Of a stretch of 64,000 nucleotides of DNA, positions 33,365 through 41,450 are shown one piece after another. The first letter of the stretch is position 1. Each line of letters opens with the position of its first letter. Under the pieces are notes generated by a model that was given only the letters and a program-made list of their open reading frames with translations, ran no database searches and had not been told where the DNA came from. This DNA comes from Catenuloplanes niger (lineage in GTDB: Bacteria; Actinomycetota; Actinomycetes; Mycobacteriales; Micromonosporaceae), in assembly GCF_031458255.1 (NCBI RefSeq), contig NZ_JAVDYC010000001.1:2861001-2925000 (forward strand). The letters run 5' to 3'. The position numbers and the translations under genes are program-made.

Positions 33365-35107
33365 GTGTCCGACACCCCGCAGCGCGAGATCGCCGGCCGC
33401 TATCGACTCCTCCGCCCCCTCGGCCAGGGCGCCATGGGCCGTGTCTGGCTGGCACGCGACGAGATGCTGCAACGCGACGTCGCGCTGAAGGAGATCGTGC
33501 CCCCGGCCGGGCTGACCGGCGACGAGGTGCAGGAGCTCCGGGAGCGCGCGCTGCGCGAGGCACGCGCGATCGCGAAGGTCAGCCAGAGCAACGTGGTCCG
33601 CATCTTCGACGTGCTCCGCACGGGCGAGGAGCCGTGGATCGTGATGGAGTACGTCAACTCCACCTCGCTGCAGAAGGAGATCGCGACGAACGGGCCGATC
33701 ACACCGGCCCGTGCCGCGGAGATCGGGCTCCGGGTCCTCGGCGCGCTGCGGGCCGCCCACGCGGTCGGCGTGCTGCACCGCGACATCAAGCCGGCCAACG
33801 TGCTGCTCGGCGCGGACGGCCGGGTGGTGCTCACCGACTTCGGCCTGGCCACCGCGACCGACGACCCGGGCATGACCCGCACCGGCGTGGTGATGGGCTC
33901 ACCGGCCTACCTCGCGCCGGAGCGGGCCACCGGCGGTCAGGTCGGCGCGTCCGCGGACCTGTGGTCGCTGGGTGCCTCGCTCTACGCGGCCGTGGAGGGC
34001 CGCGCGCCGTACACCCGGCCGTCCTCGATCGCCACGCTGGCCGCGCTCGCCACCGAACTGCCGCCGATGCCGCAGAACGCCGGCCCGCTGCTGCCGGCGC
34101 TGGAGGGCCTGCTGCGCCGCGACCCGGCGCGCCGGGTGGACGCGTTCGAGGCGGAACGGCTGCTGCGGCACGCGCTGTCCGGGGCGCCCGCGCACGCCGG
34201 CGCCGGCATGCTGTCCGGCACCTGGGCCAACCCGGACGCGGCCGCGTCCGGCGGCAACAGCGCGGCACATTCCGCGCACCAGCAGGCGGTGCCGGTCGGC
34301 ACGCTGTCGCAGGCCCGGCACCGGCACGTGGTCGGCGGCCCGACCACGATGCTGCCGGCCGCGACCACCCGCCCGGACGGCGGCCCGACCGTGGAGATCC
34401 CGCCGGCGCCGTCCGTGCCGCTGCCGCCGTACGGTGGACCGCCACCGCGCTCGCGCGGCGAGAACGGCTCGCTCTATCTGCTGGTCGGTGCGCTCGTGGT
34501 GGTGCTGATCCTGGCGGTCGTGCTCGGCATGCGGGTGTTCAACCCGTCGACCAGCGGCGGCAACATCACGAACGAGCCGGACTTCACGCTGCCGACCGTC
34601 ACCACGTCCGCGCCCCGGACGCCCGCGGCCGCGCCGACGCCCACACCGTCCCGGACCCGGGTCACGCCGCCGTCGCCGACCCCGGCCGCGCCCACCTCGG
34701 CCGCGCCGCAGGTGATAACGCCGGTCGTGGCGGACCGGTCGCTGGTCAACCTGGGCAGCAACCGGTGCTTCGCGGTCGCGGGCAGCAACCCGGCCGCCAC
34801 CGAGCCGATCCACATCTGGGACTGCGACGGCACGCCGGGCACGAAGTTCACACTGCCCGGCACCGGCGCGCTGCAGGTGCTCGGCAACTGCATACAGGCG
34901 GACAGCCCGACCGTCGGCAGCCAGCTGCACATAGCGCCGTGCACCGGCGAGCTGTCGCAGACGTTCGGCCTCAGCGACGGCGGCGATCTGATCAGCATCC
35001 AGAGCGGCAAGTGCGTGGACGTGACCGGCGGCATCTTCGCCAACGGCACACCGGTCCAGCTCTACGACTGCAACGGCACGCCGGCGCAGAAGTGGGTGCT
35101 CAGCTGA
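33365..35107 (+). CDS. Membrane Ser/Thr kinase with ricin-type lectin ectodomain
   Basis: 580 aa from GTG at 33365; TACGGT lies 7 nt before it, suggesting a leaderless mRNA. The kinase domain (residues 10-275) has LGQGAMGRVW, ALKEIV, HRDIKPANVLL, DFG and APE, all intact. A Pro-rich juxtamembrane region, one TM helix (about 373-393) and a Thr/Pro/Ala stalk lead to a ricin B-type beta-trefoil (about 458-580) with repeated CFAVAGS/CIQAD/CVDVTGG and QKWVLS motifs. The lectin domain should bind sugar outside the cell and signal inward. It follows the kinase-cyclase gene by 159 nt. Confidence 0.92.
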   Translation: MSDTPQREIAGRYRLLRPLGQGAMGRVWLARDEMLQRDVALKEIVPPAGLTGDEVQELRERALREARAIAKVSQSNVVRIFDVLRTGEEPWIVMEYVNSTSLQKEIATNGPITPARAAEIGLRVLGALRAAHAVGVLHRDIKPANVLLGADGRVVLTDFGLATATDDPGMTRTGVVMGSPAYLAPERATGGQVGASADLWSLGASLYAAVEGRAPYTRPSSIATLAALATELPPMPQNAGPLLPALEGLLRRDPARRVDAFEAERLLRHALSGAPAHAGAGMLSGTWANPDAAASGGNSAAHSAHQQAVPVGTLSQARHRHVVGGPTTMLPAATTRPDGGPTVEIPPAPSVPLPPYGGPPPRSRGENGSLYLLVGALVVVLILAVVLGMRVFNPSTSGGNITNEPDFTLPTVTTSAPRTPAAAPTPTPSRTRVTPPSPTPAAPTSAAPQVITPVVADRSLVNLGSNRCFAVAGSNPAATEPIHIWDCDGTPGTKFTLPGTGALQVLGNCIQADSPTVGSQLHIAPCTGELSQTFGLSDGGDLISIQSGKCVDVTGGIFANGTPVQLYDCNGTPAQKWVLS

Positions 35108-35861
35108 GCGGCTCGTCCGCCCGCCACCGCCGCTCGAAGACGATGCGGTGGCGGTCGCCGGGCAGCACGTTGACCGTGCACTGCACCGGGCGGTCGTCCG
35201 CGGTGTAACCGGTGTCGTAGTGCAGCGCGACCGGCGTGCCCGGCCCGAGCCCGAGCCGGCGGATCTCGTCCGGCGTGGGCATGCGCACGAAGATCTCGTC
35301 GACCGCGCGCTCCTGCCGGTGACCGAGGTCGGCCAGCACCTCGTCCGTGCCGCGCGGGATGTAGGCCGGCGACATGATCTCCGAGTCCTTGACCAGGTCG
35401 AGCGGGAAGTGCGAGTCGTTGATGTTGACCGGCTCGCCGTTGATGAACCGCACCCGCCGCCGGATCACGACGGTGGCGCCCGTCTCGACCCGCAGCCGCT
35501 CCGCCAGGTCCGGCGCGGCCTGCACCAGCGCGACCTCGATGTGCATGCTCGGCACCCGGCCCTCGTCGCTGATCTGCTGCGAGAACCGGTCCATCGTGGA
35601 CCGGGACGGCATCGGCCGGGACTTCTCCTGCGGGCGGTAGAGCATCCGCTCCCACTCGCGCACGAAGTAACCGTACGGCCGCCGGGCCACGATCAACCCC
35701 TCGGAGACGAGCACGCCGAGCCCGCTGCGCACGGTCTGCCGCACCACCCCGAACTCCTCGGCGATCTCGTGCTCCGTGGGCAGCCGCACGCCCGGCGCCA
35801 GCTCGCCGGACGCGATCTTGTCCCGGTAGACGGCGGCGATCCGCCGATAGGCCGGCTCCAT
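35100..35861 (-). CDS. GntR-family (HutC/UTRA) transcriptional regulator
   Basis: 253 aa from ATG at 35861 (AGGAGG just upstream). The N-terminal winged helix reads YRRIAAVYRDKIASGELAPGVRLPTEHEIAEEFGVVRQTVRSGL, followed by a UTRA ligand-binding domain (VIRRRVRFINGEPVNINDSHFPLDL, AVDEIFVRMPTPDEIRRLGL). It is divergent from the M20 peptidase gene with two matching operator-like sites between them, so it most likely represses that gene and itself. Its 3' end overlaps the 3' end of the plus-strand kinase by 8 bp. Confidence 0.88.
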   Translation of the reverse strand: MEPAYRRIAAVYRDKIASGELAPGVRLPTEHEIAEEFGVVRQTVRSGLGVLVSEGLIVARRPYGYFVREWERMLYRPQEKSRPMPSRSTMDRFSQQISDEGRVPSMHIEVALVQAAPDLAERLRVETGATVVIRRRVRFINGEPVNINDSHFPLDLVKDSEIMSPAYIPRGTDEVLADLGHRQERAVDEIFVRMPTPDEIRRLGLGPGTPVALHYDTGYTADDRPVQCTVNVLPGDRHRIVFERRWRADEPLS

Positions 35862-35874
35862 ACCCCTCCTCAGA

Positions 35875-35963
35875 TCGTCCAGACAATTTAGGCCACGGAG
35901 CGGAAGGCCACCCCGCGCCCTTGACGGCTTGCTTCGCCTCCTCACATCATATTGTCTAGTCAA
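35875..35963. promoter_or_regulatory. Two GntR operator-like sites in the divergent promoter region
   Basis: TCGTCCAGACAA (35875-35886) and TTGTCTAGTCAA (35952-35963) are two near-palindromes sharing the pattern T-x-GTCYAG-x-CAA, 65 bp between their ends. TTGACG at 35921-35926 is a possible -35 element for the plus-strand peptidase gene, with the second site at the expected start of transcription. Such placement fits repression by the adjacent GntR protein. Confidence 0.6.
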
Positions 35964-35982
35964 TCTGACATGGAGGCGTGCG

Positions 35983-37059
35983 GTGACGGTGCGAGAGATG
36001 ACGGACGACCTGGCCACGCTGGTGACGGTGGAGTCGCCGTCGACGGACGACGATGCCCTGGCGGCCAGCGCGCAGGTGGTCGCGGCGCTCGGGACGCGGC
36101 TGCTCGGCAGCGCGCCGGAGCGGCACGGCCCGCACCTGATCTGGCGGCACGGGCCGACGAAGGTGCTGGTGGCCGGGCACCACGACACGGTGTGGCCGGT
36201 CGGCACGCTGGCCCGGTGGCCGTTCACGGTCGACGGGGACCGGGCGACCGGCCCCGGCTGCTTCGACATGAAGGCCGGCCTGGTGCAGCTGTTCCACGGC
36301 CTGGCCACGCTGCCGTCACCGGACGGCGTCACGGTGCTCGTCAACGCGGACGAGGAGATCGGCTCGGCCGGGTCGCGCGGTCTCATCGACGCGGCCGCGG
36401 CCGACGCCCGGGCCGCGCTGATCTGCGAGCCGAGCGCGACCGGGGGTGCGTTGAAGACCGCGCGCAAGGGCATCGCGCGCTGGCGGGTGGCGGTCACCGG
36501 GCGCGCGGCGCACGCGGGACTGGAACCGCATCTCGGCGTGAACGCGGCCGTCGAACTGGCCCATCAGACGCTCGCGGTGGCCGGGCTCGGCCGCGGCGAC
36601 ACCACGGTCACGCCGACCCTGGCCGGCGCCGGGACCAGCGACAACACGGTACCGGCGAGCGCGGCGCTGACGATCGACATGCGCGGGTTCGACCCGGCGG
36701 AGTTCGACCGGGTGGAGGCGGCGCTGCGCGGGCTGCGGCCGGTGCTGCCGGGCGCGGCGATCACGGTGACCGGCGGGGTGTCGCGGCCGCCGATGCCGCC
36801 GAGCGCGTCGGCGGCACTGCACCGGCTGGCGCACGGCGCGGCGGCGCGGCTCGGTCAGCCGGTGCTGCCGGGCGTGGCGGTCGGCGGCGCGTCGGACGGC
36901 AACCTGACCGCCGCGCGCGGCGTGCCGACGCTGGACGGGCTGGGCGCGGTCGGCGGCAACGCGCACGCGGAGGGCGAGTGGGTCGACCTCGCGGCGATGC
37001 CGGACCGGGCCGCCCTGCTGGCCGCGTTGATCTCCGACGTGCTCACGGCCGCCCGGTAG
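35983..37059 (+). CDS. M20-family metallopeptidase (glutamate carboxypeptidase-like)
   Basis: 358 aa from GTG at 35983 (GGAGG with 6-nt spacing). Zinc-peptidase motifs in order: GHHDTVWPVG (His and Asp), CFDMKAGLV (bridging Asp), ADEEIGSAGSRG (catalytic Glu and Glu ligand), CEPSATGGALKTARKG, and a dimerisation domain; the final zinc His is in GGNAHAEGEW. It resembles carboxypeptidase G2-like enzymes that remove C-terminal glutamate or cleave related amides. Control by the divergent GntR protein suggests a role in using an external substrate. Confidence 0.88.
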   Translation: MTVREMTDDLATLVTVESPSTDDDALAASAQVVAALGTRLLGSAPERHGPHLIWRHGPTKVLVAGHHDTVWPVGTLARWPFTVDGDRATGPGCFDMKAGLVQLFHGLATLPSPDGVTVLVNADEEIGSAGSRGLIDAAAADARAALICEPSATGGALKTARKGIARWRVAVTGRAAHAGLEPHLGVNAAVELAHQTLAVAGLGRGDTTVTPTLAGAGTSDNTVPASAALTIDMRGFDPAEFDRVEAALRGLRPVLPGAAITVTGGVSRPPMPPSASAALHRLAHGAAARLGQPVLPGVAVGGASDGNLTAARGVPTLDGLGAVGGNAHAEGEWVDLAAMPDRAALLAALISDVLTAAR

Positions 37060-37090
37060 AGATCCGGCGGCCGGCGCCGACCGGTCCATC

Positions 37091-37129
37091 CACTGTGCCG
37101 CCGCCGTCACGGACGGTGGCGGCACAGTG
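37091..37129 (+). terminator. Terminator after the M20 peptidase gene
   Basis: CACTGTGCCGCCGCCGTC pairs with GACGGTGGCGGCACAGTG (18 bp, one G-T) across loop ACG, followed by CTTTCC. It starts 32 nt after the peptidase stop. Confidence 0.85.
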
Positions 37130-37229
37130 CTTTCCGGTCGGCGGGCGCATTCTTTTCGGCCGGTGATTGAACTAAGGCACGCCCGTTTCCGTTTTCCTGG
37201 CGGATTCGGCCTAGAGAGGGTTCCACGCT

Positions 37230-39092
37230 GTGCCACAGATGAGCCTCCGGCAATTGACCGATGTCGGCCGCGGCGCGACCGGCATCGTCCTCACGGGACT
37301 TGCGATCGTCACGCTGGTCGCCGCCACCATCAGTTGGGGCGTAGCGATCGCCGCCGACGACGACCTCACCGGCCGCACGGTCGACGACCGGCAGCTCGCC
37401 GCCGTCCTCACCGCCGCGCACTCCTGCCCGATGCTGTCCGCCCACCGGCTGGCCGGGCAGCTGATGGCGGAGTCGGGCCTGGACGCGGCGGCCGCCCGCA
37501 CCGAGTCCGGCGGCTCCGGGCTGGCCGGCCTCGACGACGAGGACTGGAAGAAGTGGGCGCCGTGGCCCGGTGCGGCCCGCACCGACACGTACGCGGCCGT
37601 GCTCGCGATGGCTCACAAGATGTGCTCGCTCAGCGGCGAGCTGCGGCTGGCCGGCCTCTCCGGCGACACGTGGCGGCTGTCGCTCGCCGCGTACCGGTCC
37701 GGCCAGGCCGCGGTCGTGGCGGCGAAGGACGTGCCCGAGGAGGCCACCGGCTACGTCGACCGTGCCGCCGGATACGCGTCCTACTACGAGAAGCTCCCCC
37801 AGTTCGGCCGCGCCGGCGCACCGCTCGCCGAGGACACCTCGGGCGCGCCGGAGGCCAAGCCGCTGCCCGAGGAGTACGTCAAGCTGGTCGCCACCGCGGG
37901 CACCCGCTGCCCGGAGATCTCCGCCGCGACCGTGGCCGCCCAGCTGATGGCCGGCTCCGGGTTCGACCCGAACCACCTCGGCGCCGCCGGTCGGGAGGGC
38001 ATCGCCCAGTTCCGCGGCGACGTCTGGGAGCGGTACGGCCCACGCGGCTCCGTGTGGGACCCGGCCGTCGCCATCCCCGCGGTCGGCACCGCGCTGTGCA
38101 TCCTGACGGCCGAGCTGGACGGCGTCGAGGGCGACCCGTACATGCTGGCGCTCGCCGCGTTCAACTCCGGTCCGGACACGGTCCGCCGCGCCGGTGGCAT
38201 CCCGGACGCGGTGACCCGCTCCCACCTGCAGAAGGTCACGGACTACACGTCGTACTACCGGCTCGACACCCGGATCGGCGGCACGCCCGCGTCCCCCGGC
38301 CCGTCCGGGTCCGCGTCACCGTCCCCCGGCCCGTCCGGCTCGGCGAGCCCGGGCCCGTCCGGCTCCGCGTCCCCGTCCGGCTCCGCGGGCGCACCCGCTC
38401 CCGGTGGGTCCGCCGCGGCACCGAAGCCTGCCGGACCGGTCACGTTCAGCCACCCGAGCTTCACCGGCACCGGCGGGCTGCGGCTCAACGGCGCCGCGAA
38501 GGTCAGCGGCGGCAAGCTGGCCCTGACCAGCGCCACCAGCCAGGTCGGCAGCGCGTACTCGACCACCGCGATCGACCCGACCCGGTCGTTCAGCACCTCG
38601 TTCACCGCGGTGATCAGCCAGCCCACCGACGGCATGGCGTTCCTGCTGCAGAGCGCCGGGGCGGGAGCCATCGCGGCCGGCACCGGCGAGTCGATGGGGT
38701 ACAGCGGCATCAGCCCCAGCGTCGCGGTCGAGTTCGACACCTGGGACAACAGCGGCAACGGGCACGGTGACCCGGCCGGGCAGCAGCACATCGGCATCAT
38801 GTCCAACGGCAACGTCAAGAACCACCTGGCCTGGGCCGACCCGCGCTTCGACATGCGCTTCGGCCAGGCGTTCCACGTGTGGGTCGACTACGACGCCGGC
38901 GCGAAGCGGCTCTCCGTCTTCGCCAGCCAGAGCACGGCCAAGCCGGGGTCCGCGCTGGTCAGTCACTCCATCGACCTGGGCGCGAAGTTCGGTGGCGCCA
39001 AGGTCTACGCCGGATTCGCCGGCGCGACCGGCAACACCAACCTGACCGACTCCAGCGAGTCGATCACGAAGTGGACGTTCACCGGAAAGTAG
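37230..39092 (+). CDS. Secreted protein with two transglycosylase-like domains and an L-type lectin domain
   Basis: 620 aa. N-terminal signal/anchor helix (residues 16-40). Two lysozyme-like repeats follow at about 55-170 and 212-330. The first has the ESG glutamate (Glu81) but lacks the GA-x-GLMQ element; the second has GAAGREGIAQF but Gly242 in place of Glu. A Pro/Ser/Gly linker leads to a legume-lectin-like domain at about 390-620 (FSHPSFTGTGGLRLNG, AVEFDTWDNSGNGHGDP, DYDAGAKRLSVF). It probably binds or trims cell-wall or environmental glycans. GTG at 37230 is used; ATG at 37239 is an alternative. Confidence 0.75.
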   Translation: MPQMSLRQLTDVGRGATGIVLTGLAIVTLVAATISWGVAIAADDDLTGRTVDDRQLAAVLTAAHSCPMLSAHRLAGQLMAESGLDAAAARTESGGSGLAGLDDEDWKKWAPWPGAARTDTYAAVLAMAHKMCSLSGELRLAGLSGDTWRLSLAAYRSGQAAVVAAKDVPEEATGYVDRAAGYASYYEKLPQFGRAGAPLAEDTSGAPEAKPLPEEYVKLVATAGTRCPEISAATVAAQLMAGSGFDPNHLGAAGREGIAQFRGDVWERYGPRGSVWDPAVAIPAVGTALCILTAELDGVEGDPYMLALAAFNSGPDTVRRAGGIPDAVTRSHLQKVTDYTSYYRLDTRIGGTPASPGPSGSASPSPGPSGSASPGPSGSASPSGSAGAPAPGGSAAAPKPAGPVTFSHPSFTGTGGLRLNGAAKVSGGKLALTSATSQVGSAYSTTAIDPTRSFSTSFTAVISQPTDGMAFLLQSAGAGAIAAGTGESMGYSGISPSVAVEFDTWDNSGNGHGDPAGQQHIGIMSNGNVKNHLAWADPRFDMRFGQAFHVWVDYDAGAKRLSVFASQSTAKPGSALVSHSIDLGAKFGGAKVYAGFAGATGNTNLTDSSESITKWTFTGK

Positions 39093-39130
39093 GGCAGTGA
39101 CCGGCCCGTCGGCGTGCCATCATCGTCGAC

Positions 39131-40423
39131 GTGCCGGTCACCCGCCGTACCGTCGTCCGATCCGCTCTTCTGGCGGGCGCAGCCGCCCTCGGTGGCTGCG
39201 CCCGGCCGGACGCGTCGGCGGCCCCGGGCAGGTGGGTGGTGCCGTCCGCCTCCCCCGCCGGCTCGCCCGGTCCCGCCGCGCCCGGTCCCGCCGCGCCCGG
39301 TCCCGCCACCTCCGATCCCGCGGCCTCCGATCCCGCGGCCGATGCCGCGCTCGAAGCGGTCCTGACCACGCACCTCTCGCCGACCCGCGACAACCCACGC
39401 CATCCCGGGTACGCCGGGGCGGTCGCGCTGGCCTGGCGGGACGGGCTGCCGCTGGCGGGTGCCACGGTCGGTGACGCGCTCCGGTACCGCGCCGGCCCGG
39501 TCGAACTGCCCGCCGAGGACCGCGTCCCGATGCGCCCGGACTCGGTCTTCGACCTCGCGTCGATCACCAAGATCTTCACCGCGGTCCTGACGCTGCGCCT
39601 GGCCGACGCCGGCACGCTGGACCTGGACGCGCCGCTGAGCCGGTTCCTGCCGGAGTTCACCGCGCCCGGCGTGACCGCCGCGATGCTGCTCACCCACACC
39701 GGCGGGCTACCGGTGTCGCCGCCCAGCCCGCGCGGCTTCCTGAGCACGCCGCCGGTGGCCGCGCCCGGCACCGTGTTCCGCTACTCCGGCGTCGGCCCGA
39801 TGGTGCTCGGCCGGCTGGTCGAGAAGCAGACCGGGATGCGGCTGGACCGGGCGCTGCGCGAGCACGTCACCGGCCCGCTCGGCCTCGACGACACCGGCTA
39901 CCTGCCGCTCGACTGGGTCGCCGACGTGGACCGGATCGCGGCCACCGACGCGCGCTCGTCCCGCGGCCTGCTGCGCGGCCGGGTCCACGACGACATCTGC
40001 GACACGCTCGGCGGCGTGGCCGGCCACGCCGGCATCTTCGCGACCGCCGCGGACGTCGCCGTGCTCGGGCAGCTGCTGCTGGACGGCGGCACGTACCGCG
40101 GCACCCGGCTGCTCTCCACGTCGATCGTCACGCGCATGCTGACGAACGCGAACGCGGGGATCCCGCTCGCCCCGGGCGAGCGCCCGGGCCGCACCGCCGA
40201 CTACGGGCTCGGCGTGGTGATGCACCAGCCGTGGTTCATGGGCGCGCTGTCGTCCCCCGGCGCGTTCGGCCACACCGGCTTCAGCGGCACGTCGCTGCTG
40301 GTCGACCCGGTCCGCCGGCTGGTGGTCGTGCTGCTCACCAACCGCGCCCATCCGAACTGGAACTGGGCCGAGCCGGACCCCTACCGCGTCGCGATCCACG
40401 ACGCGGTGGCCGCGCTCGTCTAG
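39131..40423 (+). CDS. Serine hydrolase, beta-lactamase class C family, lipoprotein
   Basis: 430 aa. The N-terminus RRTVVRSALLAGAAALGGC combines a twin-arginine-like motif with a lipobox (Cys23). After a Pro/Ala linker the class C/esterase fold has SITK (Ser nucleophile and Lys), YSG (Tyr) and GHTGFSGT, the KTG-equivalent triad. Family members include penicillin-binding esterases, D-aminopeptidases and beta-lactamases; true resistance activity cannot be assumed. It lies 38 nt after the lectin protein in the same direction and may be co-transcribed with it. Confidence 0.85.
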   Translation: MPVTRRTVVRSALLAGAAALGGCARPDASAAPGRWVVPSASPAGSPGPAAPGPAAPGPATSDPAASDPAADAALEAVLTTHLSPTRDNPRHPGYAGAVALAWRDGLPLAGATVGDALRYRAGPVELPAEDRVPMRPDSVFDLASITKIFTAVLTLRLADAGTLDLDAPLSRFLPEFTAPGVTAAMLLTHTGGLPVSPPSPRGFLSTPPVAAPGTVFRYSGVGPMVLGRLVEKQTGMRLDRALREHVTGPLGLDDTGYLPLDWVADVDRIAATDARSSRGLLRGRVHDDICDTLGGVAGHAGIFATAADVAVLGQLLLDGGTYRGTRLLSTSIVTRMLTNANAGIPLAPGERPGRTADYGLGVVMHQPWFMGALSSPGAFGHTGFSGTSLLVDPVRRLVVVLLTNRAHPNWNWAEPDPYRVAIHDAVAALV

Positions 40424-40476
40424 CGGCTTCGCAGCCGGCCCGCGGCGCGTCCTGGCCGCTCGTCGATGCCGACTCG

Positions 40477-40502
40477 GGTTTCAGCCACTTAATCACGGGT
40501 AC
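40477..40502 (+). promoter_or_regulatory. SigB-like stress promoter
   Basis: GGTTT, a 15-nt spacer, then GGGTAC: this matches the actinomycete SigB/SigH consensus (GNNTN14-16GGGTAY). It lies 54 nt before the ATG of the small duplicated-motif protein, which also has a strong ribosome-binding site (GGAGGAG). Confidence 0.6.
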
Positions 40503-40555
40503 GTATATGCAGGTAGACAGATGAACGTGACGATGCCGGAGGAGTGAGTTTTTCG

Positions 40556-40777
40556 ATGGCAGGCAACGAGCACGAGGTCAACCGCAGCACCAAGAGCGGC
40601 CGTTTCGTCAAGCAGAGCACGGCCGAGCGTTCCCCCGACACGACGGTGACCGAGCACGTCGGCGGCTCCGACAACGACGGCGACCGCGAGGTCAACCGCA
40701 GCGCCGCGACCGGCCGTTTCGTCCGCGAGACGACCGCGGAGCTGCACCCCGCCACCACCGAGACCCAGCGAGTCTAG
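40556..40777 (+). CDS. Small hydrophilic protein with an internally duplicated 30-residue motif
   Basis: 73 aa from ATG at 40556 (GGAGGAG 11 nt upstream; GTG at 40544 is too close to that site). Two copies of EVNRS-x-x-x-GRFV-x-x-x-TAE-x-x-P-x-TT-x-T-E-x-V occupy residues 6-36 and 43-73, joined by an acidic GGSDNDGD. Single copies of a similar GRFV/GRYV...A-x-x-P-x-T-x-x-E motif occur in many short bacterial proteins of unknown function. It has a SigB-like promoter. No signal or membrane helix, so it is cytosolic; possibly a stress or nucleoid-binding protein, unproven. Confidence 0.7.
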   Translation: MAGNEHEVNRSTKSGRFVKQSTAERSPDTTVTEHVGGSDNDGDREVNRSAATGRFVRETTAELHPATTETQRV

Positions 40778-40823
40778 CTCCGCTCGGGAGCAGGGCGCGG
40801 GCCGGATCTCGGCCCGCGCCCTT

Positions 40824-41036
40824 TCGCGTCTCCCGGCCCGCACCGCGACACCCGCCCGCACCGCGTCTCCCGGCCCGCACCGCGACACCCGCCCGCACCG
40901 CGTCTCCCGGCCCGCACCGCGACACCCGCCCGCACCGCGTCTCCCGGCCCGCACCACGACACCGGACCGCACCACGACACCAGGCCGCACGGCGGCACCG
41001 GACCGCCACAGCGGTCTTCGCTCGTGCGGCCACGGA
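40824..41036. repeat. 37-bp tandem array (copy B of composite element)
   Basis: Three near-perfect 37-bp units (40824-40934), each made of a 19-bp half (CCGCGTCTCCCGGCCCGCA) and an 18-bp half (CCGCGACACCCGCCCGCA), followed by decaying copies to about 41036. There are no spacers of differing sequence, so this is not CRISPR. It is non-coding and precedes repeat core B. The whole gap 40778-41169 contains only this array, the core and the tRNA terminator. Confidence 0.85.
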
Positions 41037-41042
41037 TCGTGC

Positions 41043-41108
41043 AGGGAGGAGCGCCAGCGACGACCGGTGCCCGCGGGAGCATGCGGAACGGAACCCGCCG
41101 GAAGCGGG
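41043..41108 (+). repeat. Interspersed intergenic repeat core, copy B
   Basis: AGGGAGG, 11 nt, then the 21-bp block beginning CGACCGGTGCCCGCGGGAGC at 41061, and CGCCGGAAGCGGG ending at 41108. It lies between the small-protein gene (plus) and the tRNA-Lys gene (minus), that is, again between convergent units. Confidence 0.75.
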
Positions 41109-41135
41109 TCGATGAATGGCACCGGAAAAAGCGAA

Positions 41136-41160
41136 TCCCCCGAGCGAATCGCTCAGGGGA
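41136..41160 (-). terminator. Intrinsic terminator of tRNA-Lys (minus copy)
   Basis: TCCCC-C-GAGCG / CGCTC-A-GGGGA with loop AAT (one mismatch). On the minus strand it is followed by TTCGCTTTTT. It starts 9 nt after the tRNA 3' end. Confidence 0.85.
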
Positions 41161-41169
41161 TTTCAGAGG

Positions 41170-41242
41170 TGCGCCGCGTAGGACTTGAACCTACAACCCG
41201 CGGATTAAGAGTCCGCTGCTCTGCCAGTTGAGCTAGCGGCGC
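41170..41242 (-). tRNA. tRNA-Lys (anticodon CTT)
   Basis: 73 nt cloverleaf: acceptor GCGCCGC/GCGGCGC with discriminator A, D-arm AGCTCAACTGGCAGAGC, anticodon loop CTCTTAA, T-arm GTAGGTTCAAGTCCTAC. CCA is not encoded. It is identical to the plus-strand copy at 44409-44481. About 60 bp of upstream sequence is also shared, including TTGGAA and TAGTGT elements 19 nt apart (plus-strand 41286-41291 and 41261-41266), probably the promoter. Confidence 0.97.
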
Positions 41243-41450
41243 TCGTCGGCAACGGAGAGAACACTAGCACGGTGCTCCGGCGGACTTCCAATCGGTTGGC
41301 GGGGTGTGGTCTACGCAACGTGACGGAACGCGGCGACGGTGCGGGGGTGGCGTTCGTCGGGCAGGATGGTGCCGTATCTCGGCAGGTCAGCGGATAAACC
41401 GCCCCGAGACACACCCATGGCGGGACAAATATGCATAAAGGACGGGTCGG

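Noticed and set aside
39131-40423. Call as an antibiotic-resistance beta-lactamase
   Set aside because: The SxxK/YSG/HTG motifs are shared by many esterases and peptidases of the family, and nothing in the context supports resistance specifically.
40824-40934. Possible CRISPR array
   Set aside because: The 37-bp units are contiguous, with no unique spacers, and no cas genes are present.
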